In this document: piece after piece, positions 1 through 9,997 of the stretch | Position numbering within the stretch: position 1 is the first letter of the stretch | Layout of the letters: every line of letters starts with the position of its first letter | DNA from: Saccharomycopsis crataegensis | Lineage: Eukaryota; Ascomycota; Saccharomycetes; Ascoideales; Saccharomycopsidaceae | Length of the DNA stretch: 64,000 bases | NCBI RefSeq assembly: GCF_037102585.1 | Contig: NW_027043829.1 | Location: 3,410,001 to 3,474,000, forward strand | Direction: 5' to 3' | Translations under genes and position numbers: made by a program | Notes under the pieces: generated by a model | Databases searched by the model: none | What the model was told of the DNA's origin: nothing | What the model saw: the letters and a program-made list of their open reading frames with translations, nothing else

Positions 1-24
1 CTTTTTTTTTTCTTTTTTGTTTTT

Positions 25-528
<504 letters not shown>

Positions 529-644
529 TTATTTGCGTGACTCCCTATTGTTTTTTATCGTATAGATTCTTTCACGGTTTGTTGATGCTCTTATGGCAGA
601 CATCGTCTTTTAATAAGAATCCATGAAAAATTGGGGGATCAGGT

Positions 645-651
645 CGGGTAA
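645..651 (+). promoter_or_regulatory. Reb1-type site (CGGGTAA)
   Basis: CGGGTAA matches the core of the yeast general regulatory factor Reb1. It lies 120 bp upstream of the RIB4 ATG, a usual promoter distance. The same core occurs in the TMA16/CAF20 promoter and upstream of MRPL9. Function is inferred from the motif only. Confidence 0.45.
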
Positions 652-863
652 TGATGGATTACTAAGGCATTCAACTTAATTAATCATCATGTTAATCATT
701 ATATAATAGATAGTAATACAAAATATCTGTATATGATCTCTAATATTTTGATATACTGAAAAGGTGGGATTATTATTTTCTTTTCTCTCTCTCTCTTTTT
801 TTTTTGACCTTTTGATAAACCTTCTGCTTCCTATCTAAGATAAACATTTGAGGAGTGCATTTA

Positions 864-915
864 AGGTAAACAGTTGAGGTAAACAGTTGAGGTAAACAGT
901 TGGGGTAAACAGCTG
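864..915 (+). repeat. 4 x 13-bp tandem repeat of forkhead motif GTAAACA
   Basis: Unit AGGTAAACAGTTG repeats four times at an exact 13-bp period; the last copy ends in GGG and AGCTG variants. Each unit has GTAAACA (866, 879, 892, 905), which matches the forkhead consensus RYMAACA of Fkh1/Fkh2/Hcm1. A fifth degenerate copy with ATAAACA begins at about 839. The array sits in the RIB4 upstream region. Confidence 0.6.
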
Positions 916-1303
916 CATTTCTTCATTTCTTTTTTTATTTTTTTTAGAAGCAGTCTTTCACTAGTTTATTCTTTGAGAATCATCCCAAGAGCTTCTGACT
1001 TTGTTCTCTTAAAGCCATCTGAATGTCCCACTTATTTCAATGGAATTAAGGGTGATGCTGATCGATTGAAATTTGTATTAGTGTGAAACCCCAAAGATCA
1101 ACGATGAAGACTAACAATAGTAAATCAAATTCTCTGTATTCGTTTTGGTGTTTGGAGCAGTGGCTCTCATTATATATAAAAAGCGAGTACTAAAATGCTT
1201 AGTTTACAGAATTTTCCTGGAAAGCTGATACAATCAAGAAAATTGGCTACTAGTAATACTTCAATTGAATCATTAAATTATAGGAATGACAGTATAATAT
1301 ACT

Positions 1304-1391
1304 GAAGATAAATAGAATATAAATAGGGTATGAATAGAGTATAAATAGAGTATAAATAGAGTATAAATAGAGTATAAATAGAGTATAAAGA
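1304..1391 (+). repeat. 11-bp tandem repeat carrying TATAAATA
   Basis: Unit GAGTATAAATA: four perfect copies (1337-1380), three diverged copies before and a partial copy after. Each perfect copy holds a consensus TATA element at 11-bp spacing, close to one helical turn. It lies downstream of the stop of the minus-strand gene ending at 1588, so it may be 3' UTR. Confidence 0.75.
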
Positions 1392-1587
1392 AAATGAGCT
1401 AAAACCACCCCCAGTGTTATCAGAAGGAAAAGAAACCACCAGCAAAAGTCTAGCAATGGAGGTGGTCCTAATAAAGCAATAATAAATATAATATAGTGGT
1501 AGTATACGAATCTACTATAAAAACAGCAGATATAACCCTTTGGGTATCTAATAGCTGTTCTGTAAAAATTATGGTATTGATAGGAAT

Positions 1588-2664
1588 TCATGCATCCAGA
1601 TGGAACCTAACCCGTTTTTTACCATCTCCAAATGGATCAGTCACCATGAACGCTTCATTATTTTTTATATTCTTCCCATCGATTCCTATTAAAGCATCTT
1701 CATTGTCTGGGAAGTTCATATGGTAGCTAGTTCGTGGATTGTTGAATGGATCAATAAAAGCTTTGTTCATTTTATTTTTTTCTTCCCAGAACTCAGCAAC
1801 GTTGACATAATTATTCTGGAACTTTTTACCAAATTTACCAATGCCACCTGGAACTTGATAGTGGTTTGGGGCAATATTACCACTGGCACTCATTCCAAAA
1901 TTAAGCGCTGGGGAAGTACCATTGAACTTATTCCAAAGTTGATAAGCTCTACCATCACATAAGATATCATTGTGCTCAAAAAATGCGGCGGTATTTGGGG
2001 AATAAACCATAATATTTCTTTTGATGTTTTTTTTCTGGTTTTTGTAAATATGGGTGATGTAGCTCTGGTACCATCTGTAGAATTGGATGTAGCGTTGGTA
2101 ATCCAAAGAGGTTCGTTTGAACAGAATTGCCACCTTCATGTCGGCTTTAGCCAGACGATTCCAATGAGATGGCATAACTCTTGATTTTTGGTTGATCAAG
2201 TTGATCTCGACATTTTTTGAAGAAAACATTGTTGGCACGATTTCTGGATAAGCTTCGAACAATGCGCTTTGGAGACCTCTACCTTGAGCAGACGGTTCCC
2301 AATGACATACTTCATCGAATGGGAATTGATAGTAGCCGTGTTCAGGTAAGCTTGGATCATCAACTTTAACGAGGATGAATTTATCTTTTGGTTTTGGATC
2401 AGATTTCTTAGAGTTCTTGTCCAAAAATTCTGTCATTGCTTTACCAAAGATAAGGTTGCCCCATTGTTCCATTGGTCGATAATTTGGGTTTTTCTCGCAA
2501 AAGGAAACAAATTCTTCAGGGGTCATATCATTTGGGTTTATTGGCTTGAATGATTGCCAACCAGGGCCGAAGAATGGAGTAAACATCTTTTTCAAAGGAT
2601 CTGGGTTGCGTTGACACTTGGATTTTATTCCCAAAAGGACAATTGCAACAGGAATTACCAGCAA
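1588..2664 (-). CDS. unrecognised membrane-anchored protein, start codon unclear
   Basis: I do not recognise the family. The open frame runs from the stop at 1588 up to an in-frame TGA at 2719-2721, with no ATG before the Met at about 2586. Upstream of that Met the frame encodes a hydrophobic stretch (ILILLLVIPVAIVLLGI) followed by basic residues, which looks like a type II membrane anchor. The remaining 330 or so residues look globular: Trp-, Tyr- and Pro-rich, with DEVCHWEPSAQGRGLQ and QFYRWYQSYI, ending VRFHLDA. TTG at 2664 is the only near-cognate start before the anchor, in a poor context. Other options are a spliced first exon joined at the CATTAG near 2690, initiation at 2586 without the anchor, or a lost ATG. 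A TATA-like run lies at about 2755. Confidence 0.6.
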   Translation of the reverse strand: MLVIPVAIVLLGIKSKCQRNPDPLKKMFTPFFGPGWQSFKPINPNDMTPEEFVSFCEKNPNYRPMEQWGNLIFGKAMTEFLDKNSKKSDPKPKDKFILVKVDDPSLPEHGYYQFPFDEVCHWEPSAQGRGLQSALFEAYPEIVPTMFSSKNVEINLINQKSRVMPSHWNRLAKADMKVAILFKRTSLDYQRYIQFYRWYQSYITHIYKNQKKNIKRNIMVYSPNTAAFFEHNDILCDGRAYQLWNKFNGTSPALNFGMSASGNIAPNHYQVPGGIGKFGKKFQNNYVNVAEFWEEKNKMNKAFIDPFNNPRTSYHMNFPDNEDALIGIDGKNIKNNEAFMVTDPFGDGKKRVRFHLDA

Positions 2665-2718
2665 GAGAATTAGAATTAGTGAAATAAGCGAACTAATGAT
2701 GGAAGGGGGGAGGAAATA

Positions 2719-3755
2719 TCAATAAGCGAGTTTGCTTTATTTCTAAGTCGGCAAGATATATAGACCTTATCTTTTTTTTGTTTTGTTTTATATATTTTTG
2801 ATAATTAAATGTGAATCCGATTTGGAATTTTCCAAGTATTTGTAGTATTCGTATCCAAAAAATTAATTTTATGATAAGCTAATCAAAAAAAAACCAAAGG
2901 AGCATGATGTGTGATGAGATGTGAAACAAAAACGAGGGATTGTCCCACTGGGGGGTGCCTGCCAACGGTTAAACAATTGAAATTGGATCACAACATCTAC
3001 TATAATACGACAGTATTATGGGTCATGAAGCTACCAGATCAAGGAATTGTTCTGCGATGGGGTACCTCCTCCATACACCGATGTCACTTCCAGGCTTATC
3101 TACGTGACCTTTGTCCGGAGTCAAATCCAAGGTACACACGCGGTACAATGCACTTCGCGTGCAACCCTTTTAGCGTCATCATCTATTTGTATTTTCTTTG
3201 CGTTAATGAGACAGCTTCTAGCTTAAGGGGATGTCATTCTACCGAAAATGGTCTTATTATCAGAAAACTTCTATCGTTAGCAATTACCAACTATAGTGAG
3301 GCTTCCCAGTCAAGAAAAATGAAATGTCTATACAACCGATCACATAATCATCTGTCGTGCAGTACGCAGTAGCGGACAAACAGATCCACCTATCAATCTT
3401 ATCTTTCTTAGCTAACGTCATCTTTTCCAAGAAATGCCTGACTCCAATTCACTGCACACCTCTTCCTCATCTTCCTGAGGTCTGAATAAGTGCTGCACCA
3501 CTGTGAATGTCGGTATGATCCCACATCTGTGATCCCAGTACTGTGGGAGGCTCGGCACGGCATGGCCGACAACACAAAGGGAAGAAAGCAAGTGCGGCAA
3601 AAAATAGCGAGCTAAAATAAACAAGTATGCATTGAACTATCTAGAAACAGAAAAGAATATAAAAAAAATTAATATTAGATTATTAAAATATTGGCTTATC
3701 AAATTAATTGGATTATTAAATTAATTGGATTTTTAAAATATTGGATCACACAACA
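2719..3755. other. intergenic region with a GC-richer block
   Basis: The left part is an AT-rich promoter for the gene at 1588-2664. From about 2930 to 3620 base composition becomes more balanced than in other spacers, with short inverted repeats such as CACGCG/CGCGTG around 3137-3161. A 152-codon ATG frame (2914-3372) and a 68-codon minus frame (3418-3624) exist, but neither looks like a protein. A noncoding RNA or a decayed element is possible; I could not assign one. Confidence 0.4.
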
Positions 3756-4895
3756 TCACGATTGGAAGACCTTCTTAACTTCCTGCTCCAAACAGGTATC
3801 TTGTAAGTAAAAGTACCTAAGATGCTCATAAACGTGTAACCAATCGACGATATTAATTAAAGACCATCCAAATCCCTCAAGAACCGAGCTGTAAACGTAC
3901 TTCCCAGTGTAAACCACTTTGTCAATTGGCTGAGGTAATGGTGACGAGTCTAATAACTTGAACTCTAATCCTGCGTGTGTGTAGACTTTTCCTGGAGGCA
4001 CTAATGGAACATAGTCATCTTTGGCTATCACTCTCCAAAATCCCTCGGTCAATTCTTCAATTTCGCCCGCTTGATATTTCTCGTCCAACTCTTCAGTACC
4101 ACACAATTCATCAACATAATCTGATAATTCTTGATTACCAATCTTTGGGCCTGCCAAAGAGATCACTAATGGGTTGTATCCTAACAACTTCAATTCAATA
4201 AGCGCTAGGTTAGTCAATGCCCCGCCTAATGAATGGCCAGTGACGGTGATGCTGTAATCTGGATGTTCTTGTAATTCTTGTATTACCAATGGGAAGATTT
4301 CATCATAAGTCGATTTGAATAAATCCATAAACCCTTGATGCACTTTACAATCTTCACAGGCCGTGTTTCCACCATTGATTGGGGTATAATCTTCTAATAT
4401 AAGTTCGGCGTCTTTGAGGGCATCAGTAATGCTCAAGGTTCCTCTATACACAATCAACAATTCTTTGTTTACTTCACTGACGGCAACGTAACCGGTGGCC
4501 GTGATGTTGTAAGAATTGTTATCATCCAAGTCCACTTGAACTTCTGGGTAAAACACCTTTAAAATGCTATAATCATTGGAGTTCTCGGTACAGAACTCTA
4601 AGGCACAATTCAATGTTGGGCCTACGTAGACGTCAATAAAATATGGAGGGTCTGCACAGTAGGAAACCGCGGTCAAATTCGCAGCACGGTAAAATTGGTT
4701 ATAAACTTTTGTGGGAATATCAGTCAGAACTACTGCCCCATCTTCGTATCTTGGCAACAACTCGCCTTTAGGATGGGTGAAGTTCAATGAATGTACAGCT
4801 TCATTTAAATCCTTGATGCTTGAGGCAATTGGGGATGCGTGGATGGCTGTTGAGAGCAACACCAAGATAGACAATAACTGGGAAATCATCTTCAT
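3756..4895 (-). CDS. secreted triacylglycerol lipase, fungal class-3 family
   Basis: Extracellular lipase of the alpha/beta-hydrolase class-3 family, related to Rhizomucor and Yarrowia Lip2-type enzymes. The frame opens further upstream, but the first ATG at 4895 begins a signal peptide (MKMISQLLSILVLLSTAIHA), giving 379 residues. The nucleophile elbow GHSLGG puts the catalytic Ser at about residue 222. AKDDYVPLVP probably holds the catalytic Asp region and LHVYEHLRYF near the C-terminus the catalytic His. LIVYRGTLS is the conserved strand before the lid. Several Cys residues and NXS/T sites fit a secreted glycoprotein. A TATATATAAATAG element lies about 190 bp upstream. Expected role: release of fatty acids from external triglycerides. 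Confidence 0.88.
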   Translation of the reverse strand: MKMISQLLSILVLLSTAIHASPIASSIKDLNEAVHSLNFTHPKGELLPRYEDGAVVLTDIPTKVYNQFYRAANLTAVSYCADPPYFIDVYVGPTLNCALEFCTENSNDYSILKVFYPEVQVDLDDNNSYNITATGYVAVSEVNKELLIVYRGTLSITDALKDAELILEDYTPINGGNTACEDCKVHQGFMDLFKSTYDEIFPLVIQELQEHPDYSITVTGHSLGGALTNLALIELKLLGYNPLVISLAGPKIGNQELSDYVDELCGTEELDEKYQAGEIEELTEGFWRVIAKDDYVPLVPPGKVYTHAGLEFKLLDSSPLPQPIDKVVYTGKYVYSSVLEGFGWSLINIVDWLHVYEHLRYFYLQDTCLEQEVKKVFQS

Positions 4896-5971
4896 GGGTA
4901 TAAGAGTGCAAGTCAAAAACAAATAATTGATGGTGATGACTTTATTTATTATTTCCGTTTTTGGAATTATACCCCTCAAGTCAGTGGCAATTGGATAAGT
5001 ATTGTGTTGTCAGAAGGGAGGATCACCGTTGAGAGAACAGGGCAAGAGTATTGGGTCCTTCAATGGAGGCGGTAGTGTCACACTATTTATATATATGAGA
5101 ACCTCCACAACAAATTTTGCTGCACACAATTTGTTTAACCAAAGAATTTGAAAATCTTAAAAAGATGAAAAAAAACACCAAAATGGGCCGGGCCGATTGT
5201 CAAATTATTTGTATTCTTCACTAAGACCAACCTTAAAAGTGGAGAAGCGAGAAACATGGACCCCTAATCGAAAATTTTTTCGTTCCATAACCCGCGGGAT
5301 TCTCACGTCCCAATGTCACCTAAAATGATCAACGCCGTTGATATTTTTTTTCGGTAATTTGGCCACCACCATAATAATGCGCGGCGACAACAACAATAAT
5401 AGAGCATCGTAGCGCAGATGTTTGTTCAGGATTTTCCTTCTTTATACTTTCAATTAAGCTTACAATAATAGTTTACGAAATTCTTAAACGTGTTTAACTG
5501 TTGGCTTCCTAGTACCCCGTAACCAACATTTTGATGAATCCAAGATTAATCTTAAAAGCAGAGCTTGCAGAGCTTACTTAGCGTGACATCATAAGCTTTT
5601 TTTTTAAAAAAAAAAAACAAACCCTAAACCTTTAACCTAACATTTCCTAAATAGTACATATAAATAGGAATAATAATATTAAAAACAAAATCGTTGCACA
5701 TAAACCTGAAAAATGAAAGAAATAAATAAAAAAACAAGAATCAACTCAGTGAGAATCATTATCAGCCAAGAAAAAAAAAAGGAAACTCCAAGAGATGAAG
5801 CCAAGCAGTAGCCGTGCTTATTGAAATATTTTAGAATTCCACAAGATTACCGTGCAACACATGTGTCAAATCAGAATACCTTTCTTTTAAACCTTTTATA
5901 TTTGATTTTTTTTTTTTGCTACCCATTTTCCTCACACTTTAAATACTCCAACCAAACATAAATTTTAGCAT
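4896..5971. other. intergenic region upstream of the lipase gene
   Basis: 1.08 kb serving as lipase promoter (TATA-type element about 5083-5096 on the minus strand) and as 3' flank of the next gene. It includes A/T-rich runs, GC-richer patches near 5280-5400 and a TGACATCA half-consensus CREB-like motif near 5582. No gene or RNA recognised. Confidence 0.5.
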
Positions 5972-8008
5972 TCAACTTTCCACCTTTTCGAAACCTCTTT
6001 CGGTGAGCTCATACTTCTTCAAGTTCCCATTTTTTACGTTTGATGTATTAAGCAATTCTGGATAGGTAACATCCAACACCACCAATCCAACAAATCCAGC
6101 GCCAATAGCAGTAAAAGATGATATGACAAACTTCTTTAAAAACTTTCCAAACTTACTGCTTGAAGTATCCTGCGTTGGTTCAGATTCAACATTTATGGTT
6201 GAATTAATTGACTCTCTGGCACTAGGAAATAATTCAGCTTTTGTTAAACCACGATCATTAAAATTGGTGAATGAATCAAAGTATCCATCTATACCATTGT
6301 TCCCTGATCTACCACCAAAAATCTGCCCATTAGTGAAAATTGAATCTGGATGAAGCACTTTGTTACGAGACCATTCATAGGCACTTAGCTCGCGAAATCT
6401 TGCTTCCCGTTCCCGCCTTTTGGTTTCTTTAATATTATAAAGAATATTTTCCAATAGTGCGACATTTTGAGGGCTGGAAAATATAGCTTCAAGTTTTTGA
6501 TAATTTTCATCTGATGGAATCACATTCTTGTCTTGCAGTGTATCATTGTTATCTTTATGCGTGGCATTCATCACGATATGCTTAGGTTTGGTGAGCATAT
6601 TCATAACCTCCTCCATATCGTTCACCTTAGGTCCTTCATAAGGAGATAGGTTTTCAAATAACTTGGCATATGCAAGTTCATCAGTATAACGGGCCTCAGT
6701 GCCTAGGTGCTTATTGGATGGTGTTGTGCCAACATTGACTTTATCCAATTCAATATCATCGAATTTGATTGGCCTTTTCTTATGATCAGCATTTGTATTG
6801 TTGATCTCTTCTTTCATATTCTGGATATCCACTGTCTTATCTTCAGGCAACTTGCTATCAGTATTACCATTTTTGTTAGCCTTGTTTTGAATACCGTCAT
6901 CAGTTTTCTCCTGGACAATATCTACAGGATTACCAGCTAGCTTTGGGTCTCCATCTTCCCCAAGTAATTTAGCATCTGGCTTCCGGATCTTTTCTTGTAT
7001 ATCCTCATCATGGTGCTTCTCGTGGGCAACATGGTAGCAAGCGGCAGATTCGTGATGGCGGTCAAAATTCGCAACATTTGATTCGACAGCACCAATACCA
7101 GGATTTTTATTAAGCTCATTGACCTGGTCAGCAGTATCCTTTTTATCCATGGCAACATCATCAAATTGGACATGTTTACTTCCAGATCTTTTGACTTTGG
7201 ATTCAGATCTTTTATTTGTTTTGCGGCTATCTTTGTCCTTCGTGGTTGAATCAGTCATGATATCACCAGAAGATTCTGGTGTAATCTTAGCATTCTGCTT
7301 TGATTTAGGGGAATTTTTAAATGAAACAACTAGCACGTCATCAATATCATCCACATTGCTCTTCAATTTACGAACATTGAACAAGGAATCGGATTTCTCT
7401 GGGCTGTTTGGAGTTTCATTTGTTGAAAGTCCCCCTACTTTGTCAGCATCAGCGTTATATTTTTCATTATTTCTTAAGTTTCTTTCTATGAATGGTCTCA
7501 TAAAATTTTCCAGGGTTTGTTTTGTAGTAGATTTTCCCACACTGATATAAGAGCTAGCGGCGGTATCATTTAGACATTCTTTGCTTGATTTCCTATTCTT
7601 TTGCAAATTTTCAAGTACCTTATTAATTTTTTCGTTCTTTTCCTCATCACTCCTCTTCACGGCAGATTTATGTCCTTTTTTTGAATTCTTATTCTTCTTT
7701 GTGGCGTTAATCTCACCCCCAGATCTCTTGCAAGGCTTCCTGGTCAATGTAATGAAATCAATCTCATAATCATCGAGATTCTCATCATGCTCGGATTGTG
7801 AATTTCGCTGACCGTCTTTGTTATAATTTTTATTTTTTGTCCTGGTGTTGTAACCATTACTAGTTGTTGAATCTTGCTTGATTCTGAAATAAACGTACGA
7901 TGATCTCCAAATAAAACCCCTTCGTTGAATCAATTGAGATCTCACACCGACACCGGAATTCTTGAATAGCCTGGCCTTGCAAAGACGGGCGTTAGATGCT
8001 CTAAGCAT
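5972..8008 (-). CDS. unrecognised protein, probable mitochondrial inner-membrane protein
   Basis: I do not recognise this 678-residue protein. The N-terminus (MLRASNARLCKARLFKNSG) is Arg-rich, lacks acidic residues and looks like a mitochondrial presequence. Residues about 50-480 are hydrophilic, Lys/Asp/Asn/Ser-rich and probably disordered. The C-terminal 180 residues look ordered: a basic helix (NIKETKRREREARFREL) followed by SAYEWSRNKVLHP, then one predicted membrane helix (about 632-650, ISSFTAIGAGFVGLVVLDV) and a short charged tail. This fits a single-pass inner-membrane protein with a large disordered domain. The promoter has a Cbf1-type GTCACGTG. A fast-evolving mitochondrial translation or assembly factor is a guess only. 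Confidence 0.75.
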   Translation of the reverse strand: MLRASNARLCKARLFKNSGVGVRSQLIQRRGFIWRSSYVYFRIKQDSTTSNGYNTRTKNKNYNKDGQRNSQSEHDENLDDYEIDFITLTRKPCKRSGGEINATKKNKNSKKGHKSAVKRSDEEKNEKINKVLENLQKNRKSSKECLNDTAASSYISVGKSTTKQTLENFMRPFIERNLRNNEKYNADADKVGGLSTNETPNSPEKSDSLFNVRKLKSNVDDIDDVLVVSFKNSPKSKQNAKITPESSGDIMTDSTTKDKDSRKTNKRSESKVKRSGSKHVQFDDVAMDKKDTADQVNELNKNPGIGAVESNVANFDRHHESAACYHVAHEKHHDEDIQEKIRKPDAKLLGEDGDPKLAGNPVDIVQEKTDDGIQNKANKNGNTDSKLPEDKTVDIQNMKEEINNTNADHKKRPIKFDDIELDKVNVGTTPSNKHLGTEARYTDELAYAKLFENLSPYEGPKVNDMEEVMNMLTKPKHIVMNATHKDNNDTLQDKNVIPSDENYQKLEAIFSSPQNVALLENILYNIKETKRREREARFRELSAYEWSRNKVLHPDSIFTNGQIFGGRSGNNGIDGYFDSFTNFNDRGLTKAELFPSARESINSTINVESEPTQDTSSSKFGKFLKKFVISSFTAIGAGFVGLVVLDVTYPELLNTSNVKNGNLKKYELTERGFEKVES

Positions 8009-8457
8009 TATCGAATGATACTAATAACGAAAACTGGTATTAAATACCTATCACAAGTGTATTGCGGTAACACTTAATTGTTATAGATTGATAGATATAT
8101 AAGGGGAAAAAAAAGAAGGATAACAACCTCATCGCTTTGTCACGTGCTAAAATGGGGTTGCTGTTGCAGGATCTCCCTTGTTATCATTGCATCATGATAC
8201 TTCTAGTGGTTCCTAATATGGCTTTTATTAAATGATGTAGTTCTCTTGAACATTAATGTTGAGTGGTTTCATAGCATGCCCTGATTTTCTTATTATTTTG
8301 AAGACAATTGTGGAATTGAATTGAAGATGAGAAGCAAAGCGGCGGGCTAGATATTCCGTGTACCTCTGGAACAACGGTCTACAGATCAACAAGAGAAAAA
8401 GAAGGAAAAAAAAGATACTAGTCGCATACATATATATAATCACTCTATGCAAATAAA
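8009..8457. other. promoter region of the probable mitochondrial gene
   Basis: 449 bp between the start of the gene at 8008 and the stop of the carnosine methyltransferase gene. The core feature is GTCACGTG at 8139-8146. The 77-codon minus frame at 8228-8461 overlaps the neighbour's stop and does not look like a gene. Confidence 0.5.
8139..8146. promoter_or_regulatory. Cbf1-type site GTCACGTG
   Basis: A perfect RTCACRTG centromere-binding-factor-1 motif about 131 bp upstream of the ATG at 8008. Cbf1 is known to act on sulphur, respiratory and (in some yeasts) ribosomal genes. The inference is from the motif only. Confidence 0.45.
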
Positions 8458-9780
8458 TCACTTTGAAATCTTGCTAATCCATCTTGCCACCCCGTAGTTT
8501 CCTTGCCATAAGCTCTTTTTATCCGTCAAATAGCCAATCAAATCATCTTTCAAAGGATCAACTTCCTCTATATCCTTCCAGCCATATAATGCTCTAAGTT
8601 CCTTCCATTCTTCCAAATTCGGTTCAATTTTTGGCGCCGACCCATACTTCAAAGGCCCCAAGTTTATCCAATAACCGTTTTTTCCTTGCACCAATTTGCT
8701 GATGGAATCTAAATACTCAAAGACATTTTCCGCAGTATCAATGAAGAATTCCGTGACAATAATGACATTTTCAATTCCTTCAGGGTTTGGAAGTTCAAAT
8801 TTCCGGAAATCAGCGTTGTGCAAGGTTAAGTTTTCTGGTTTTGGACGACTACCGTTCAAGTTGATGGTTCTCAATTGATTCGCCTCGCTGATATGGTGGG
8901 AATATGAATGAATGTAAGGATAAATTGTATAGTTCTTATTGTTTTGCTCACTATACACAAACTCATTGAATAAATGCATCAACATTGAGTACTCAACGGC
9001 GTGCACTTGTTGATACCCTTCCAACCCAATCTCATGCGCCACCCTCCCAAGACCCGATCCAGGAACAATCACTGCGGTATTGGATTTCTTAACATTCGAT
9101 CCAAGCTTTGACAATCCTTTTTTGTAAAATTCCAATATTGGTGCCACTTCTTTCTCCCCAACACTTGACCAATCCCGCTGATAATGGCATAATGACTCAA
9201 TTACCCTAAAGTTTTGCACCGACGGTACCGCCAAACGCATCTCTGAAGGTTCAATGTTGTATTTTTGAATCGCTGATTTGGCAATATCTTCCAAGACAAT
9301 GGAATTCTCTTGGATCGCCTGTTCAACTTTGGAAACTCTGGCCAAATACCCGATTTTGTTGCCAATGTCCTTGTGGTGCCCCGACATTTGATTATAAGCG
9401 CTTCTTCTTCGGGAGTTCCATTTCTTGGTCTTAGCGTTATATTCTTGTATAGATTTCACGGCGTTGATGAGTTCAGCCCTGTGGCTGGAGATATCAGTTT
9501 TGACAAATTTATTGAAGAGAAATGATAAGCTCTTTAACTTGTAGGCGTTGGAAAGAACCATGATAATAAGTATGGGGAAGGCGATTTTAGTATTAACGTT
9601 AAAAACGAGCAATAAGGCGTATGTAATGAGGATAATTGAAGTCTTAGTGAGAAATTCGCTTAGTTCCTTTTGCTGTCTACTATTCATATTCCCGGTTGGA
9701 TGTAGTCCTTCTTGTTTTTTGAGACTCACTTGGATACTGCTTGGGTTATTCTGGTTAAATTTCTTTTGCTCACTTTTCAT
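8458..9780 (-). CDS. carnosine N-methyltransferase family protein (CARNMT1 / YNL092W-like)
   Basis: SAM-dependent methyltransferase of the N2227 family; human CARNMT1 makes anserine from carnosine and also methylates protein His. The frame opens upstream, but the first ATG is at 9780, giving 440 residues. Family marks are the SAM-binding VPGSGLGRVAHEI followed by VHAVEYSMLMHLFNEFV, YPYIHSYSHHISEANQLR, and VTEFFIDTAENVFEYL ahead of YWINLGPLKYG. The N-terminal 60-110 region has two hydrophobic segments (SIILITYALLLVF and IAFPILIIMVL) not typical of the human protein, so membrane association is possible. The substrate in yeast is not known to me. Confidence 0.88.
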   Translation of the reverse strand: MKSEQKKFNQNNPSSIQVSLKKQEGLHPTGNMNSRQQKELSEFLTKTSIILITYALLLVFNVNTKIAFPILIIMVLSNAYKLKSLSFLFNKFVKTDISSHRAELINAVKSIQEYNAKTKKWNSRRRSAYNQMSGHHKDIGNKIGYLARVSKVEQAIQENSIVLEDIAKSAIQKYNIEPSEMRLAVPSVQNFRVIESLCHYQRDWSSVGEKEVAPILEFYKKGLSKLGSNVKKSNTAVIVPGSGLGRVAHEIGLEGYQQVHAVEYSMLMHLFNEFVYSEQNNKNYTIYPYIHSYSHHISEANQLRTINLNGSRPKPENLTLHNADFRKFELPNPEGIENVIIVTEFFIDTAENVFEYLDSISKLVQGKNGYWINLGPLKYGSAPKIEPNLEEWKELRALYGWKDIEEVDPLKDDLIGYLTDKKSLWQGNYGVARWISKISK

Positions 9781-9997
9781 GTGCCTGCACAAGAGCCATA
9801 CAAGTGGTAACTAGGATGAAAAAATATTCTAATATATTCAACCAATGTGGAGGAAAACTATACTAATGAAAACAAAAAAAAAAACCACCAAGTAGAAAAT
9901 AATGCTAGAGAAAACGAGCCAAAATGCAAACAAAAGAAATATTCTTAAACTAAAACAAACAAACAAAAAAAATACATTAATAAATTTAGCCTTTCAA

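Noticed and set aside
2914-3372. 152-codon ATG frame on the plus strand
   Set aside because: No recognisable motif, mixed composition, no promoter-like structure. It lies in a block that looks non-coding.
3515-3560. String resembling the primate Alu/7SL consensus (TGTGATCCCAGTACTGTGGGAGGC)-like
   Set aside because: Similarity is limited to about 25 bases; the rest of an SRP RNA (Alu fold, helix 8 motifs) was not found on either strand. Chance similarity is likely.
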